Notes: generated by a model not told the origin, from the letters alone. Shown: positions 1 through 10,090, counted from the stretch's first letter. The stretch is DNA of 64,000 nt from JAITMY01 sp031553765 (GCA_031553765.1 JAVBKY010000004.1:1-64000); one strand, 5' to 3'. Numbers and translations are program-made.

Positions 1-3000
1 GGCTTTGGCTTATGCTGTTTACACGTTCAAGGTAGTTTATACTGCCTGCTGTTACGCCGTACACTGCGGGCCTAAACCTGTTGTTAAAGCTGCCGTTGCC
101 CAGCTTGCTTACCAGCCGCTGTGCCCCGGCGTAGTAGTGCTTGGTAAATTCGGCTCCACCCTTGCCTACGGTAAAGTAGGGCGAAACGTATAGTGTGGCC
201 TGCTCGCCACGGGTAAGCACGCCCTGCGCTACGCCATTAATGCTTATGGCAGAGGTTCCTCCGTGGGTTTTTACCACGCGCTCGCCCGCATGGTCGTAGG
301 TGTAGCGCGAGAGGTAGGCGTTGTCCTCCACCGCTGCCAGGCGGTTTTCCTCGTCCCACGCCATGCGGCGATAGCGGGTACCGTCCTCCCAGGTAGTGGG
401 GTTGCCGTTGGCATCGTAGGTATAGGTACGGGTGCCTACCTGCGCCACGGCGTTGGGCGTGGGGCCGTTGTACAGGTATTGCCAGCTGTGCGAGGGCGCT
501 TGGCTGCCCTGCGTGGCCTGTGTTTTGCGGGTGGGGTTGCCCATAAGGTCGTACTGCATGCCTAAGGTGTAAGAAGCCCCACGGGCCGCGCCGGTGGCGG
601 CAATGAGGCGGTTAAGGTCATCGTAAGTATAGGCGTGGTAGTTGGTAGTATCGCTTTCTATGCCTAAAATATTATCTACAGCATCGTAAGCGTAGGTGTA
701 CTGCACATCACTTCCACCCCCGTCGGCGGGGGATAGGTGCAGCTGCACACGTTGTAGGCGTTGGCGGCGGCTATCGTAGGTGTAGCAGTGGGTGGTACCG
801 TTGCCCAGGCGCTGGTACAAGGTGTGGTCCTGCTTATCGTAGGCACGCGCCTCAAGGTAGGAATAAGTGCGTCCTGCCTTTTCGCCGCTAAAGGCGGTGA
901 GCTGCCCCGCGGGGTTGTAGGTATAGGTTACCTTTTCGCCATCGGGGTACACCTGCTCACGCAGTCGGCCCCAGGGGTCGTAGGTGGCGCCGTACACGTA
1001 GGTATATACATCGCTTTGCGAGGCCAGTACGCTGCGTATAGTTTTGGTTACGTTGCCCAACGCGTCGTAGTAAAACTCTTGCCCTCCGGTGGCATCCTGC
1101 ACCAGCGTAATGCGCCCGGCACGGCCCTGGGTGGCACCCGGTTCACCATAGGTGTAGGTTACACGGTTGTATAGGTACTTGGGGTACACCACCTCGTGGC
1201 AGCGCTCGTAGTGGTAGGTGTAGGTTATGCCTGCGCCATCGGTAAGGGTAGTAGCCAGGTCCTGCGTTACCTTTTTAGTAAGATTGCCCGCGGGGTCGTA
1301 CTCCATGGTAGTAAGTCCCGCATCGGGGTGCAGGGTGCTAAGGGTGCGCCCCACCATATCGTAGGTTACGTGCGAGGTGTGCCCCTTGGGGTCGGTTACC
1401 TGTAGCAGCTCGCCCAGGGGGTTATATTCAAAGCGGGTAAGCACGTTACCGCCCTCGCTCTCGCGCAGGGTTTGCAGCGTGTGCCCGCGCAGGTTGGTGG
1501 CGGTATGGCTCACGCGGCCCAGGGGGTCGGTGGTGGTGGTTATCAGCGCCACCCCATATTGCCTATTGCCTACCTGCCCAGCTGCGTCAGTCAGGCGGGT
1601 TGTGTACTGCGTACTGCTTACGGCGCCATCGGGCAGGGTTTGTGTTAGCGCCCTACCCTTGGCATCGTAGGTGGTGCGGGTGGGTGGTACGGTGTCGGGC
1701 GTGGGGTTGTACTCGGCCTCGGCACCGGGCGGCTCGGTGGTGGGCTGGTAGGCGGCGGTTACACGGCCAAAGGGGTCGTAGAGCTGCTTACCGGAGATAA
1801 TCATAACGGACCTCTCCCTAAATCCCTCTCCGCAAGAGAGGGACTTTCCACCCACAGGCGCTCCCCCACTTGCAGCTGACAGCGGTAGGCACACGCCCCT
1901 CTCCTGTGGAGAGGGGTTGGGGGAGAGGTCGTCGGCCACTACGCCTGTTTTCTTTACCTGCACGGGGCGTGCCAGCCCGTCGGTAAAGGTGTAGGTGCGC
2001 ACGCTGCCCTCGGGCGTGTGGTGGGTGGTGGTGGCATAGGCTACAGCTGCATTAGGGTGATAGGTAAACTCCATCAGCGTGCTGTCGTAGCCACTACCGC
2101 GCAGCTGATTGGGGTTGCTGCCCACATCGAGCGCTACGCTCGCCTGCCGTCCGCAGGCATCGTAGGTGTAGCCCAGCGTGGTGCCGTTTATATCGGTAGC
2201 GCGCAGGGGCATGCTCCAGCGGTAGCTGTAGGTGGTGGTGCTTTGGTAGCCGTAGGCATCGGTCACGCAAGTGGGAAGGGCGTGCAGCAGGCTATCATAA
2301 GCAATGGCGTACCACAGGCGCTGCCCGCGGTAGTTGGCGGGACGGGTTACGCGGGTGGTATTGCCGTAGGCATCGTACTCAAAATCCATTACCGCGCTTT
2401 GGCTGTCGCTCAGCTGTTGGGTAAGCTGTGTAAGGTTGCCGCGCTCGTCGTAAATAGCGGTGCGGTGGCGTAGCACAGTGGAGCCGGAACCTACCTCTAT
2501 TTTCTCGGGCAGGGTATGCAAATAGCGTGCGGGGTCGTGCTTATAGCTTACCCCTACCGTGATTTGCTCGGTGGGGCTCTCCATCGGTATTTCTACATAT
2601 TTTTCTACATTACCGTAAGCGTCGTAGGTGTACTGTTTTTGCATAGCCAGCGCGCCACCCTGCTCGTGGGTGTACTCCACGCTTTGCGCCAGCGCAGGCC
2701 ACAGCCTGCCGTGGTAAAAGCGCGTAGGCGCCTGCGGTGCCATGGTGGCGGGGTCAATGGTTTGGTAGGTGCTAAGGGTACGCGCAAGGGTATCGCCCGC
2801 GGCGGTAAGGGTACAGCTTTCCCACAGCAGGCCCTGGCGGTACAGGTCGGTGTTGTGGTAGCGCTGCACGGTGCGGGTGTAGGACGCATTGCCGCGCTGC
2901 GTATCATGCCGCGTGGCGGTAACGGTGGCAAAGCCCAAGGCTGCGCGCTCGTAGCGGTCGTACATGGAGTTATGGTAGGCGTAGGTAGTAAGTTGCCTGT

Positions 3001-6000
3001 CGGCACCGTCGCCGCTAAGCCCGTCGTTTACCTCCACGCGGCTGAGCGTCCAGCGGGCGTTGGGGTCGTCGGTGGTGGGTACGGTGCGGGTGTAATCCAG
3101 CGCTATGGTGCTGCCCATGGGCTGCTGCACGGTGCGCAGCAAGTTTACGCGCCCCGAGGCGGCGTAGCGCACCTTGAGCTCGCCCTCGCTATCGGAGTAC
3201 ACGTAGTCGGGGACACCATCGCCGTTCATATCGCGCAGTGCTACTTTTTCGCGCCCCACGCCGTGCTGCGCGGCTGCATTAATATTAATGGCTATGCGAA
3301 AACTGATAAAAATCAGGTTCACGGGTATGGGAATGGAGAAGCTGCCATTGGCCGATTCGCCCGTACCTACCCCCTGCTGCAGCGGGTTCACATTCAACAG
3401 CCGCGGCGGCGCAAAGCCCATACCTGTGCCATACCTTACGGTAACGGTATCAACCGGGAGCGCTTGTACCAAATCGGGCAGACCATCGCCATTAATATCC
3501 ATCATGGCTGTGTGACCAAAATTTTCGCTTCGCGAAAGACCGACTCCGGCGCTATAACCGGGGTAAGGCGCTACGCCCATCCCCGCGCCATAGTCATTGG
3601 TATGGCCCCGGGTAAGTAAGGTTTCCCAAGGTATGCGCTCCGTAAAACGGTAGCCCATATTCAGCTCTACCGTGGCATCGGGGTAGGCACGGTCGGGCAG
3701 GCCATCGCCGTTAACATCTACCCACTCCACCTCGGCACGGTCGGTGCTGCTGCCCACATTTCCGCTTAGCGATATGCTTTTTGCGGCTTCCAGCATAGCC
3801 GATTGAGATTTTGCGCTATTGGGACCTGTATTAGAACTTTTAGACGGCATATCATGAGCATCAACCCCCATACCATCTCCTTCGGCCTTGGACATAAGGG
3901 TAGAAAATCCATGCACCTTTGTTTCTTCAAGCCCTCCAAGCACGTTGGTGTACTGCACGCTGCCACCCGATATCAAGTCGGGATAGCTGTCGCCGTTAAG
4001 GTCGAGCATATCGGTCTGGCTGCGGGTTTCACTTTTGCTGCGCATATGCGTAGCACCAACAGGTCCGGCGCTTGCCCCAAAGCTAGTGGTGCTATTCTCG
4101 CTTTTCATTTGCTTAGTGGCTGCGGGAACCCTACCCGAGGCCATTTCAAATGGCAGCACTACCACATCCTGCATGCCCATGCGGCTAGTACTTTGGTGAC
4201 TTTTTCCCAAGGTTACGTGGGCATCGTAGCCCACGTAGCTGACGGCAGCAGCATCAGGCGCCATAAGCAAATAGCGAGCAGTGTTGGCATTATACATGCG
4301 ACTTTCCAAATCCCGCAGCTGGCTTTCGCTCATCGACGAGGGGTCGGACGGAATTTTAAGTTCTACTTCCAGTTTTGCAATATCGCTCCGCACGGCACTC
4401 ATATCCATGCAGGCGGTGCTGTACTCTGCTTTTTCGTTGTACGAAAATTGCCCCCAACCGCGATGCATGCTGCCGTACCACGAAGAGGTATTGAGCAGGT
4501 AGGCTCCGGCATTGCCATACGCGTTGGAATATACATTACCTGCGGTATCTACCCGCCGGTACTTGTAGCTAAATGCTTTTGCCTCCTTACCATACGCTAC
4601 GCTATCAAAGTGGTACTCCACATACAGCGCATCGCCCTTACGGGGATGTACCACCAGCGTATCCTGCACATCGGGGTAAAAATGTATTTCCGTCCCCAGC
4701 CCCTTAACCTGAGCAAGGTTGGTGGTGTAGTTCCTGCGAGCGTACAGCGTATCTCTGCCCTTAACGGAGAAGGTAAATTTCCCCGCCGCTTTCAGCGAGT
4801 CGCGGAAGTAAAGCAGGGGTTGTATGCGCAACTCGCTCGTAGCATCATCGGGTAGGTAGGCCGACACGGGTGCTGCCGCCGCGCTGTAGGTGTTGTGCTC
4901 CACCGCCGCCGGGTAGCGGTATAGCGGCGTATTATCAGCCGCGCGCACAGCAACGGGAACAGTATCGTTTATGGCGGTGTAGATTACCACGGGACTACAT
5001 GCTATATCCTCCCATGCCAAGCGTGTGGGCGAAAAAAGCGAAAACATCAGCTGCTGTTCTTTGCTTACGCCCATGCTCCAGGTATAAGCGGTATCCACCA
5101 CCTGCCCCGGCGCCAGCGCATACTCGCGGTATAACACACGCGTGGTATCGTTAGCCGTAATGGCATACACGCGCAACCACACGCTATCGGAGGTTGCGGG
5201 CTTGGCAAAGGGAATGCTTACCTCCACCGTGCCGTTTTTTTGCAGAGCCAACGGCTGGTTGCCGCTCAACAAAAAGTCGTTAGCAACGCTATAGTAGCTG
5301 TATTTTTTGCCATCGGGATCTACCTCCCACAGCGCGGCACCATTCATGGCGGTGTACTCCACCTCGGGCTGCCACTGCACGCGGTCGCAAGCGCCGTTAA
5401 CAATGGACTGCAGGCGAAAATACAGCTCGTCGCCCGCAGTCACATTTAGGGTAAGGTTGCAGCTGCGCGGCGTAAGGTCATCAGCCCCAATTACCACGCT
5501 CCACTTTACGCTATTTCGAAACTCCAGCGCGGCCCGCACGCCATCGCGCGTGTCATAGCCATCCACGGTGGGATCAAGCGCGGCCATGAGCTGCACGGGT
5601 GCATTTACACGTATTGTTCCGCCATACGGCGCGCGCCACATGCGCACGCTGTTGTGAAGCGGGTTGCGCTCCTTCTGCTCCGCGGTTTCCTCGGCCGGGT
5701 CGGGCAAGAGTGATAGGTCAATACTTCCCGAAGCCGGTATGGGATTGTAAGTATTACTGCTGGTGGGCTCAAAAGTGGGATGCCCATTGACCAACCTATT
5801 GAAATAAACGCTGCCTCTAAAAGCAATATCGGGCAAGCCATCGCTATTAAAGTCCGACAGGTAAACATCGGTTTTGGAGGTAGTCCAGCTCTTGCTCCAC
5901 CCCACCGAAACCATAGCATTGGCGCTAAATCCCGTGCTATTGGAGGTAGAACGGCTGCGCAAAAATCCGCTCGGTGCTCCGGAGAGCTGCACGGCCTCGC

Positions 6001-7951
6001 CAAAAAATTGGCCATCATCCGATTTCCCGGGACGGTAGTAAAGCTTTCGGTCTTTATTATACAGCTTATCGGGAATGCCATCGCCATTAAGGTCGATAAG
6101 ACTCACGGCACCTGCGGTTTCGCCATGACTGTAGCCATAGTTACCTCCCACGGTAAAGGTTAATCCATTACCAAAAATAGATCCTATACCCACTCCTCCG
6201 CCACCCGATGCTCCCCAGCTGGTGGTGCCCCCCAAAGCCGATAGGTGGTCGCCAAATGCCTTTATGGGATTTATAAAGTCGCCATCTAAATTTTCGCTGG
6301 GCGTGCTGTACGCCTCCTCGTCACCATAGGGTGCAACGCTGTCCACATCGTTATAGTAGCCAAACGCGTGTGCGTAAAACAGCTCGTTTTGGCTGTTGTA
6401 GGTATCCACTCCGGCCAGCAGCGTTTTACCATAGGCGCCTGTGGTGTAGTTCATGCGGTAGCTGCGCACCAGGCTGTCAAGGGCAAATACCCGCACCTCG
6501 TCCAGCAGCACATTCTCCCCCTGCAAAAATCCCATGCGGGCGTTTACCTGCGCATCGGCACGGCTGCTATGGGTAGAAAACTCCACGCGGTAAGGCGCGG
6601 CTTCGTTACCATGCGCGGCATACTCCACGCTTTGCAGCACCTGCTGCTGCATAAATTCGCCACTGCCCGCAAAAGCTGAAGTTTCCTTGTGATAGCGGTA
6701 GCGCATGCGGTTACCGTTAAGGTCGCGCACCTCTACCAAGCTCCACTGCGCTATGTTGCCATCCCTATCGGCAAGCACGGCGTCCTGTAAGATTCCCTCT
6801 TCGGGCGTACCTCCATAAAATGATCGCGCACCGTTGGTAGCGGTTACCTCCCACCGGTAGGTGGCGGGGCTGCTGCCATGACGCTCAATGCAGCTAAACG
6901 CGCCCTCTACCCGTGGGTAAAAGCGCTTGCTTCCTGCTCTCCGCACCTCAAACTCCGAGCGATGCGCCACGGGACTCAGCTGCCCTCCGTCGAGCACGTA
7001 AGTTTCGCTTTCCTTATCGGACAGGTAGCGGGGCACACCCCAGCGCGTTTCTACGGTTATGCTTGGCGCGCTCAGGCCCCACCCGTGCCCTACCCAGCCA
7101 TTGCCCCCTTCGCTGCTGTAGCTAAGCGCAAGGTTGGGCGTCAGCCCGCCCCGCCCTGCCGGCAATTGCAGGGGATACTGCAAGGCTGCGGCACCGCTAC
7201 CGCTTGCCTCCGGTGGCGACATAAGGCTCACACCCGCCGAGGGGTCGGCCGCCTTCAGCTCGCTTATACTGGTGGGCGTATAAGCTGATGTTACCGGATT
7301 TTCGGGCACCTTTAGTATGCCGTTAATCATATCGGTAAAATGCGTGGTATATGCCAGCAACATGCCTTCCCGTAGCGTATCCTTAGGTAGCATCTGCCAA
7401 CTTTCCAGCTCCTCATCGTAGTAAAAGGTGCGCATATCCTCCACCGTATAACCTTGGGGAATGAGCGTGCTATCGTAGGTTATACCCACGGTGGCGGGCT
7501 GCGCAAACTGTGTGCCGTGCGGCAAAAAACGAAAGCCACCTTCCAACGTGGTAACATTAACCATTCCCGGGTCGAGCGGCGGCAAATCTATGCTACCCAG
7601 AGGTTCTATACGGAGCTGTACGGCAACCTCCACCGCACCCGACGGTACTTCCAATATGGCTGCATGGCGCCGTACATTTCGCTTCTCGCTTTGGCCATGC
7701 TGCGCTATAAACAGGCTGTCGGCTGCCATGCTAATGCGCACAGCATCCTTATTTAGGGCAGGCTTTGCAACATGCTGCGAAGAAATTATAGTATCCACCA
7801 CCATCGGCATACTACCTGCCGGCATTACCCGGCTACTGCTGTCAGCGGCAACAGCAGACTTGCGCTCATGAGGTGCCCCACCACAAGCTGCAAGTGACAG
7901 AGTCAGCACTATGGCATATAGGTATATACTATTCGAATATCTCATTAGCAT
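1..7951 (-). CDS. Giant SpvB/FG-GAP/RHS-repeat surface lipoprotein, 3' end outside window
   Basis: I read this frame from 7951 down to base 1 without a stop, about 2,650 codons; the end is off the left edge. Two ATGs are possible (7951, 7945). The N-terminus is a lipoprotein signal with lipobox LSLAAC followed by GG, suggesting membrane anchoring. A SpvB/TcaC-like domain follows at about residues 245-600 (for example LALSYSSEGGNGWVGHGWGL). At least six FG-GAP-like calcium-loop motifs of the form DxNGDGxPD lie between about 620 and 1580. RHS/YD repeats (YTYDAYGN, FEYNPLGEL, YTYDANGN) run from about 1780 to the edge. Family knowledge: such proteins are shells of polymorphic toxins or cell-surface proteins, with a variable C-terminal tip. 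That tip is not visible, so toxin activity is unknown. The gene is visibly richer in GC than the dcw region. Two repeat elements are embedded in-frame (around residues 2007-2048 and 2405-2412). Confidence 0.88.
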   Translation of the reverse strand, partial: MLMRYSNSIYLYAIVLTLSLAACGGAPHERKSAVAADSSSRVMPAGSMPMVVDTIISSQHVAKPALNKDAVRISMAADSLFIAQHGQSEKRNVRRHAAILEVPSGAVEVAVQLRIEPLGSIDLPPLDPGMVNVTTLEGGFRFLPHGTQFAQPATVGITYDSTLIPQGYTVEDMRTFYYDEELESWQMLPKDTLREGMLLAYTTHFTDMINGILKVPENPVTSAYTPTSISELKAADPSAGVSLMSPPEASGSGAAALQYPLQLPAGRGGLTPNLALSYSSEGGNGWVGHGWGLSAPSITVETRWGVPRYLSDKESETYVLDGGQLSPVAHRSEFEVRRAGSKRFYPRVEGAFSCIERHGSSPATYRWEVTATNGARSFYGGTPEEGILQDAVLADRDGNIAQWSLVEVRDLNGNRMRYRYHKETSAFAGSGEFMQQQVLQSVEYAAHGNEAAPYRVEFSTHSSRADAQVNARMGFLQGENVLLDEVRVFALDSLVRSYRMNYTTGAYGKTLLAGVDTYNSQNELFYAHAFGYYNDVDSVAPYGDEEAYSTPSENLDGDFINPIKAFGDHLSALGGTTSWGASGGGGVGIGSIFGNGLTFTVGGNYGYSHGETAGAVSLIDLNGDGIPDKLYNKDRKLYYRPGKSDDGQFFGEAVQLSGAPSGFLRSRSTSNSTGFSANAMVSVGWSKSWTTSKTDVYLSDFNSDGLPDIAFRGSVYFNRLVNGHPTFEPTSSNTYNPIPASGSIDLSLLPDPAEETAEQKERNPLHNSVRMWRAPYGGTIRVNAPVQLMAALDPTVDGYDTRDGVRAALEFRNSVKWSVVIGADDLTPRSCNLTLNVTAGDELYFRLQSIVNGACDRVQWQPEVEYTAMNGAALWEVDPDGKKYSYYSVANDFLLSGNQPLALQKNGTVEVSIPFAKPATSDSVWLRVYAITANDTTRVLYREYALAPGQVVDTAYTWSMGVSKEQQLMFSLFSPTRLAWEDIACSPVVIYTAINDTVPVAVRAADNTPLYRYPAAVEHNTYSAAAAPVSAYLPDDATSELRIQPLLYFRDSLKAAGKFTFSVKGRDTLYARRNYTTNLAQVKGLGTEIHFYPDVQDTLVVHPRKGDALYVEYHFDSVAYGKEAKAFSYKYRRVDTAGNVYSNAYGNAGAYLLNTSSWYGSMHRGWGQFSYNEKAEYSTACMDMSAVRSDIAKLEVELKIPSDPSSMSESQLRDLESRMYNANTARYLLMAPDAAAVSYVGYDAHVTLGKSHQSTSRMGMQDVVVLPFEMASGRVPAATKQMKSENSTTSFGASAGPVGATHMRSKSETRSQTDMLDLNGDSYPDLISGGSVQYTNVLGGLEETKVHGFSTLMSKAEGDGMGVDAHDMPSKSSNTGPNSAKSQSAMLEAAKSISLSGNVGSSTDRAEVEWVDVNGDGLPDRAYPDATVELNMGYRFTERIPWETLLTRGHTNDYGAGMGVAPYPGYSAGVGLSRSENFGHTAMMDINGDGLPDLVQALPVDTVTVRYGTGMGFAPPRLLNVNPLQQGVGTGESANGSFSIPIPVNLIFISFRIAININAAAQHGVGREKVALRDMNGDGVPDYVYSDSEGELKVRYAASGRVNLLRTVQQPMGSTIALDYTRTVPTTDDPNARWTLSRVEVNDGLSGDGADRQLTTYAYHNSMYDRYERAALGFATVTATRHDTQRGNASYTRTVQRYHNTDLYRQGLLWESCTLTAAGDTLARTLSTYQTIDPATMAPQAPTRFYHGRLWPALAQSVEYTHEQGGALAMQKQYTYDAYGNVEKYVEIPMESPTEQITVGVSYKHDPARYLHTLPEKIEVGSGSTVLRHRTAIYDERGNLTQLTQQLSDSQSAVMDFEYDAYGNTTRVTRPANYRGQRLWYAIAYDSLLHALPTCVTDAYGYQSTTTYSYRWSMPLRATDINGTTLGYTYDACGRQASVALDVGSNPNQLRGSGYDSTLMEFTYHPNAAVAYATTTHHTPEGSVRTYTFTDGLARPVQVKKTGVVADDLSPNPSPQERGVCLPLSAASGGAPVGGKSLSCGEGFRERSVMIISGKQLYDPFGRVTAAYQPTTEPPGAEAEYNPTPDTVPPTRTTYDAKGRALTQTLPDGAVSSTQYTTRLTDAAGQVGNRQYGVALITTTTDPLGRVSHTATNLRGHTLQTLRESEGGNVLTRFEYNPLGELLQVTDPKGHTSHVTYDMVGRTLSTLHPDAGLTTMEYDPAGNLTKKVTQDLATTLTDGAGITYTYHYERCHEVVYPKYLYNRVTYTYGEPGATQGRAGRITLVQDATGGQEFYYDALGNVTKTIRSVLASQSDVYTYVYGATYDPWGRLREQVYPDGEKVTYTYNPAGQLTAFSGEKAGRTYSYLEARAYDKQDHTLYQRLGNGTTHCYTYDSRRQRLQRVQLHLSPADGGGSDVQYTYAYDAVDNILGIESDTTNYHAYTYDDLNRLIAATGAARGASYTLGMQYDLMGNPTRKTQATQGSQAPSHSWQYLYNGPTPNAVAQVGTRTYTYDANGNPTTWEDGTRYRRMAWDEENRLAAVEDNAYLSRYTYDHAGERVVKTHGGTSAISINGVAQGVLTRGEQATLYVSPYFTVGKGGAEFTKHYYAGAQRLVSKLGNGSFNNRFRPAVYGVTAGSINYLERVNSISQS
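715..735. repeat. Short GC-rich palindromic repeat core inside the RHS-type gene
   Basis: The 21-bp core CACCCCCG..GGCGGGGGATA matches 10110-10130 at 19 of 21 positions. Here it is translated in frame on the minus strand, adding roughly LSPADGGGS between two YD-repeat blocks. The other copy lies in the leader of the T9SS-type gene upstream. Confidence 0.6.
1809..1930. repeat. 122-bp palindromic repeat inserted in-frame in the RHS-type gene
   Basis: The outer arms are GACCTCTCCC and GGGAGAGGTC. Two internal hairpins (CCCTCTC..GAGAGGG and CCCCTCTCC..GGAGAGGGG) flank a less palindromic middle. A second copy in the same orientation lies at 7985-8105, between genes. This copy stays open in the coding frame and adds about 41 residues (starting LSPNPSPQERG) between YD repeats. 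Similar peptides are common in over-predicted ORFs of many genomes, where this type of repeat is intergenic. Confidence 0.85.
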
Positions 7952-7984
7952 AATATGAAGTATCTATCAATGGTATAATCATTA

Positions 7985-8105
7985 GACCTCTCCCTACATC
8001 CCTCTACACAAGAGAGGGACTTCCATCCCACAAGCGCTCTCGTGCTTGCAAGCCTCATTCGTTGCACATGCCCCTCTCCTGCGGAGAGGGGACAGGGGAG
8101 AGGTC
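7985..8105. repeat. 121-bp palindromic repeat, intergenic copy
   Basis: The same arms and internal hairpins as the element at 1809-1930 are present. It fills most of the 174-bp gap between the T9SS-type gene (stop at 8126) and the start of the RHS-type gene (7951), both on the minus strand. Transcribed, it would fold strongly and could attenuate or process a shared transcript; that is inference. Confidence 0.85.
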
Positions 8106-8125
8106 TGAAGCTGGTGTTCATATTC

Positions 8126-10033
8126 TCAGCTACCAACTATCAACTTAAAACTTTGTTTTTCTCCCGCTACTTGTATCGTAACCAAATAGATTCCCGCATG
8201 CGGCTGACACCCCTCATACACATGAAAATCGGTAGCCTCATTCATTATCTGCTCCTGCAATAGGCCTCCCTGCATGTTGTACATACGCACCGCTACGGCA
8301 GCAGCCTGCGCCAACTTTATACGCAGGTAAAAATGTCCATCGGGCGAAGGATTGGGGTACAGTAGTACGCTCTTGATTTGGCTATTTTGCTCCTCCTCAA
8401 CCGTGGTGTGCGCCACGCTTATGCACCCCGAAGCATCGCGCACGGTTAGGGTGTATAAGCCCGGTTGCGTGGCACTCTGCACCGAACCGTTGCCTACCGT
8501 ATTCCCCCTATATTCCCACACACAATAGTAACCGCTACCAGCTAATGGTAAGTTGGCATTCAACTCCGCCACGCCGTTGTGCATCATATACTGCGACGAA
8601 AGCTGTATGGCCGCGGCATTGGTGTGCCACAGGTGTAGCGTATCGGCGTAGCGCCTGCCGTACGCATCCACCGCGTTAAGCTCGTAACGCCCTGCCTCAA
8701 GGTGCTTAAAAACATGTAGGCTATCGCCCAATACAACGCTGCGCACCGCACGCCCGTAGCTATTCAGCGCCACCCTGTAGGGTGCCGTTCCACCCACGCA
8801 GCGCAGGGTAATACTGCCTCCGTTACCATCCTCGCATAGCGTGGGGTTCGAGGTAGCATGTACAAAAAATTCAGGCGCCTGCACCACCGTAAACACAGCG
8901 TTGGGCTCACTCCATGTTAGCTTATCAAACGCTGCCACCTGCTTTTTGTAGGTTGTACTCTTTTGAAAGGTAGCTTCTCCTACCGGAAATTTCCCTGTCG
9001 CGCTGTGGTCAACGGCCAACCAGTAGTATTGATCTCGGGCAAGCAAATTTTCAAAATGAAGGGTGGAGAAATACATATCGGTAGCCACCTCTGTGGCAGC
9101 ACCCGTAGACTGAGTTAGCCAGCGGCGCTCCAAGCACAACGGCATGCCCTGCGCGCGACACATGCGCAGGGGTTTTCCGTTGTCGCCCCACAGCAAAAAG
9201 GATTGATTGGGGAGCTGCTGCCCCCCACGCACGGCAAGCAGCGGAAGGCCATGTGCAACGGCGTTGGTAGAGCTCTCCTGCAGCAAGCCGGAGTTATCGT
9301 CGCGCCCCACTCCGGTAATTCGCGATGAGTAGGCGGATAATCGGTTCGCATTCCATATTTCATTGTCCAAAGAGCTGTAGTAGGAGTTAGCAAAAGACTG
9401 CTGCTCAAGGCTTACACCGTACTTAATGGAAAGGTAGGATTGCACGCGACGACGTTCGCTCAGCGTCAAAATTCTATGGTACAATATCGCCTCCGGCATA
9501 GCACCTTTGAATTGCTTCACGGGCAGCTGCTCCTGCGGGTTACGTGCTATGTTAAGCAGCATTTTTCCCACCCTCACGCTATCGTGTGCATGCTGCAGGG
9601 TGTACAGATAAATACCATACTGCTTTGCTTGCGGATAGTTGAGGTAGGTGCGCTGCTCCAAGTCGGCCAAGCGTAATGGGGTAGCAAGTAAGGGAGTACC
9701 ATTACCGCTTTGCACGCTAAATAATGGCTGCTCGGTAGTATCGCGCAAGCTATATACGGCAGCAAACGTGAGCTGCCCATCTTCACCCACAGGCAGCGAG
9801 GGAATGGTATCTGCGGAGTTTAGCGCCACTGCTGCGTTACCATTAATGTTCACGCTTTTTTGCTGCGTAAGTATTGATTTGGCTCCCACATAATCGTAAA
9901 GGGTAACACCATTACCCTTCCCTATGCGAAGCCACGCCGCCGGTGCCTGAACTCCTCCGGGAGCCGGTTCCTGCGCTGCAATATCAACAACGACAAGTAG
10001 CACAATTAAAAGAATATATAAGATCTTTTTCAT
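8126..10033 (-). CDS. Secreted protein with C-terminal type IX secretion sorting domain
   Basis: The protein has 635 residues from the ATG at 10033. An ATG 102 bases upstream also keeps the frame open. I rejected it because it would translate the palindromic repeat at 10091-10136, and MKKILYILLIVLLVVVDIAA makes a normal signal peptide. The middle carries the pattern ERRRVQSYLSIKYGVSL ... ITGVGRDDNSGLLQES, typical of the DUF8202 region of Bacteroidota surface proteins that carry a lectin-like fold. The last ~80 residues (VLLYPNPSPDGHFYLRI ... GIYLVTIQVAG ... FKLIVG) match a type A T9SS sorting domain. The expected role is a protein exported across the outer membrane and anchored or released at the surface; the ligand is unknown. 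It lies just upstream of the RHS-type lipoprotein on the same strand. Confidence 0.88.
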   Translation of the reverse strand: MKKILYILLIVLLVVVDIAAQEPAPGGVQAPAAWLRIGKGNGVTLYDYVGAKSILTQQKSVNINGNAAVALNSADTIPSLPVGEDGQLTFAAVYSLRDTTEQPLFSVQSGNGTPLLATPLRLADLEQRTYLNYPQAKQYGIYLYTLQHAHDSVRVGKMLLNIARNPQEQLPVKQFKGAMPEAILYHRILTLSERRRVQSYLSIKYGVSLEQQSFANSYYSSLDNEIWNANRLSAYSSRITGVGRDDNSGLLQESSTNAVAHGLPLLAVRGGQQLPNQSFLLWGDNGKPLRMCRAQGMPLCLERRWLTQSTGAATEVATDMYFSTLHFENLLARDQYYWLAVDHSATGKFPVGEATFQKSTTYKKQVAAFDKLTWSEPNAVFTVVQAPEFFVHATSNPTLCEDGNGGSITLRCVGGTAPYRVALNSYGRAVRSVVLGDSLHVFKHLEAGRYELNAVDAYGRRYADTLHLWHTNAAAIQLSSQYMMHNGVAELNANLPLAGSGYYCVWEYRGNTVGNGSVQSATQPGLYTLTVRDASGCISVAHTTVEEEQNSQIKSVLLYPNPSPDGHFYLRIKLAQAAAVAVRMYNMQGGLLQEQIMNEATDFHVYEGCQPHAGIYLVTIQVAGEKQSFKLIVGS

Positions 10034-10090
10034 CGCTTTTTTAATTATCAACAGCAGGAAAGATAGATTATCGATTAGGGTTCGATAGCA

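Noticed and set aside
2516..4855. Long plus-strand open frames (for example 2516-3619 and 3803-4855)
   Set aside because: They lie antisense to the continuous minus-strand RHS-type gene, have biased Gly/Ala/Val-rich translations and no recognisable domain.
1..7951. Frameshift or pseudogene in the RHS-type gene
   Set aside because: I followed one frame through the whole stretch, including both embedded repeats, with no stop.
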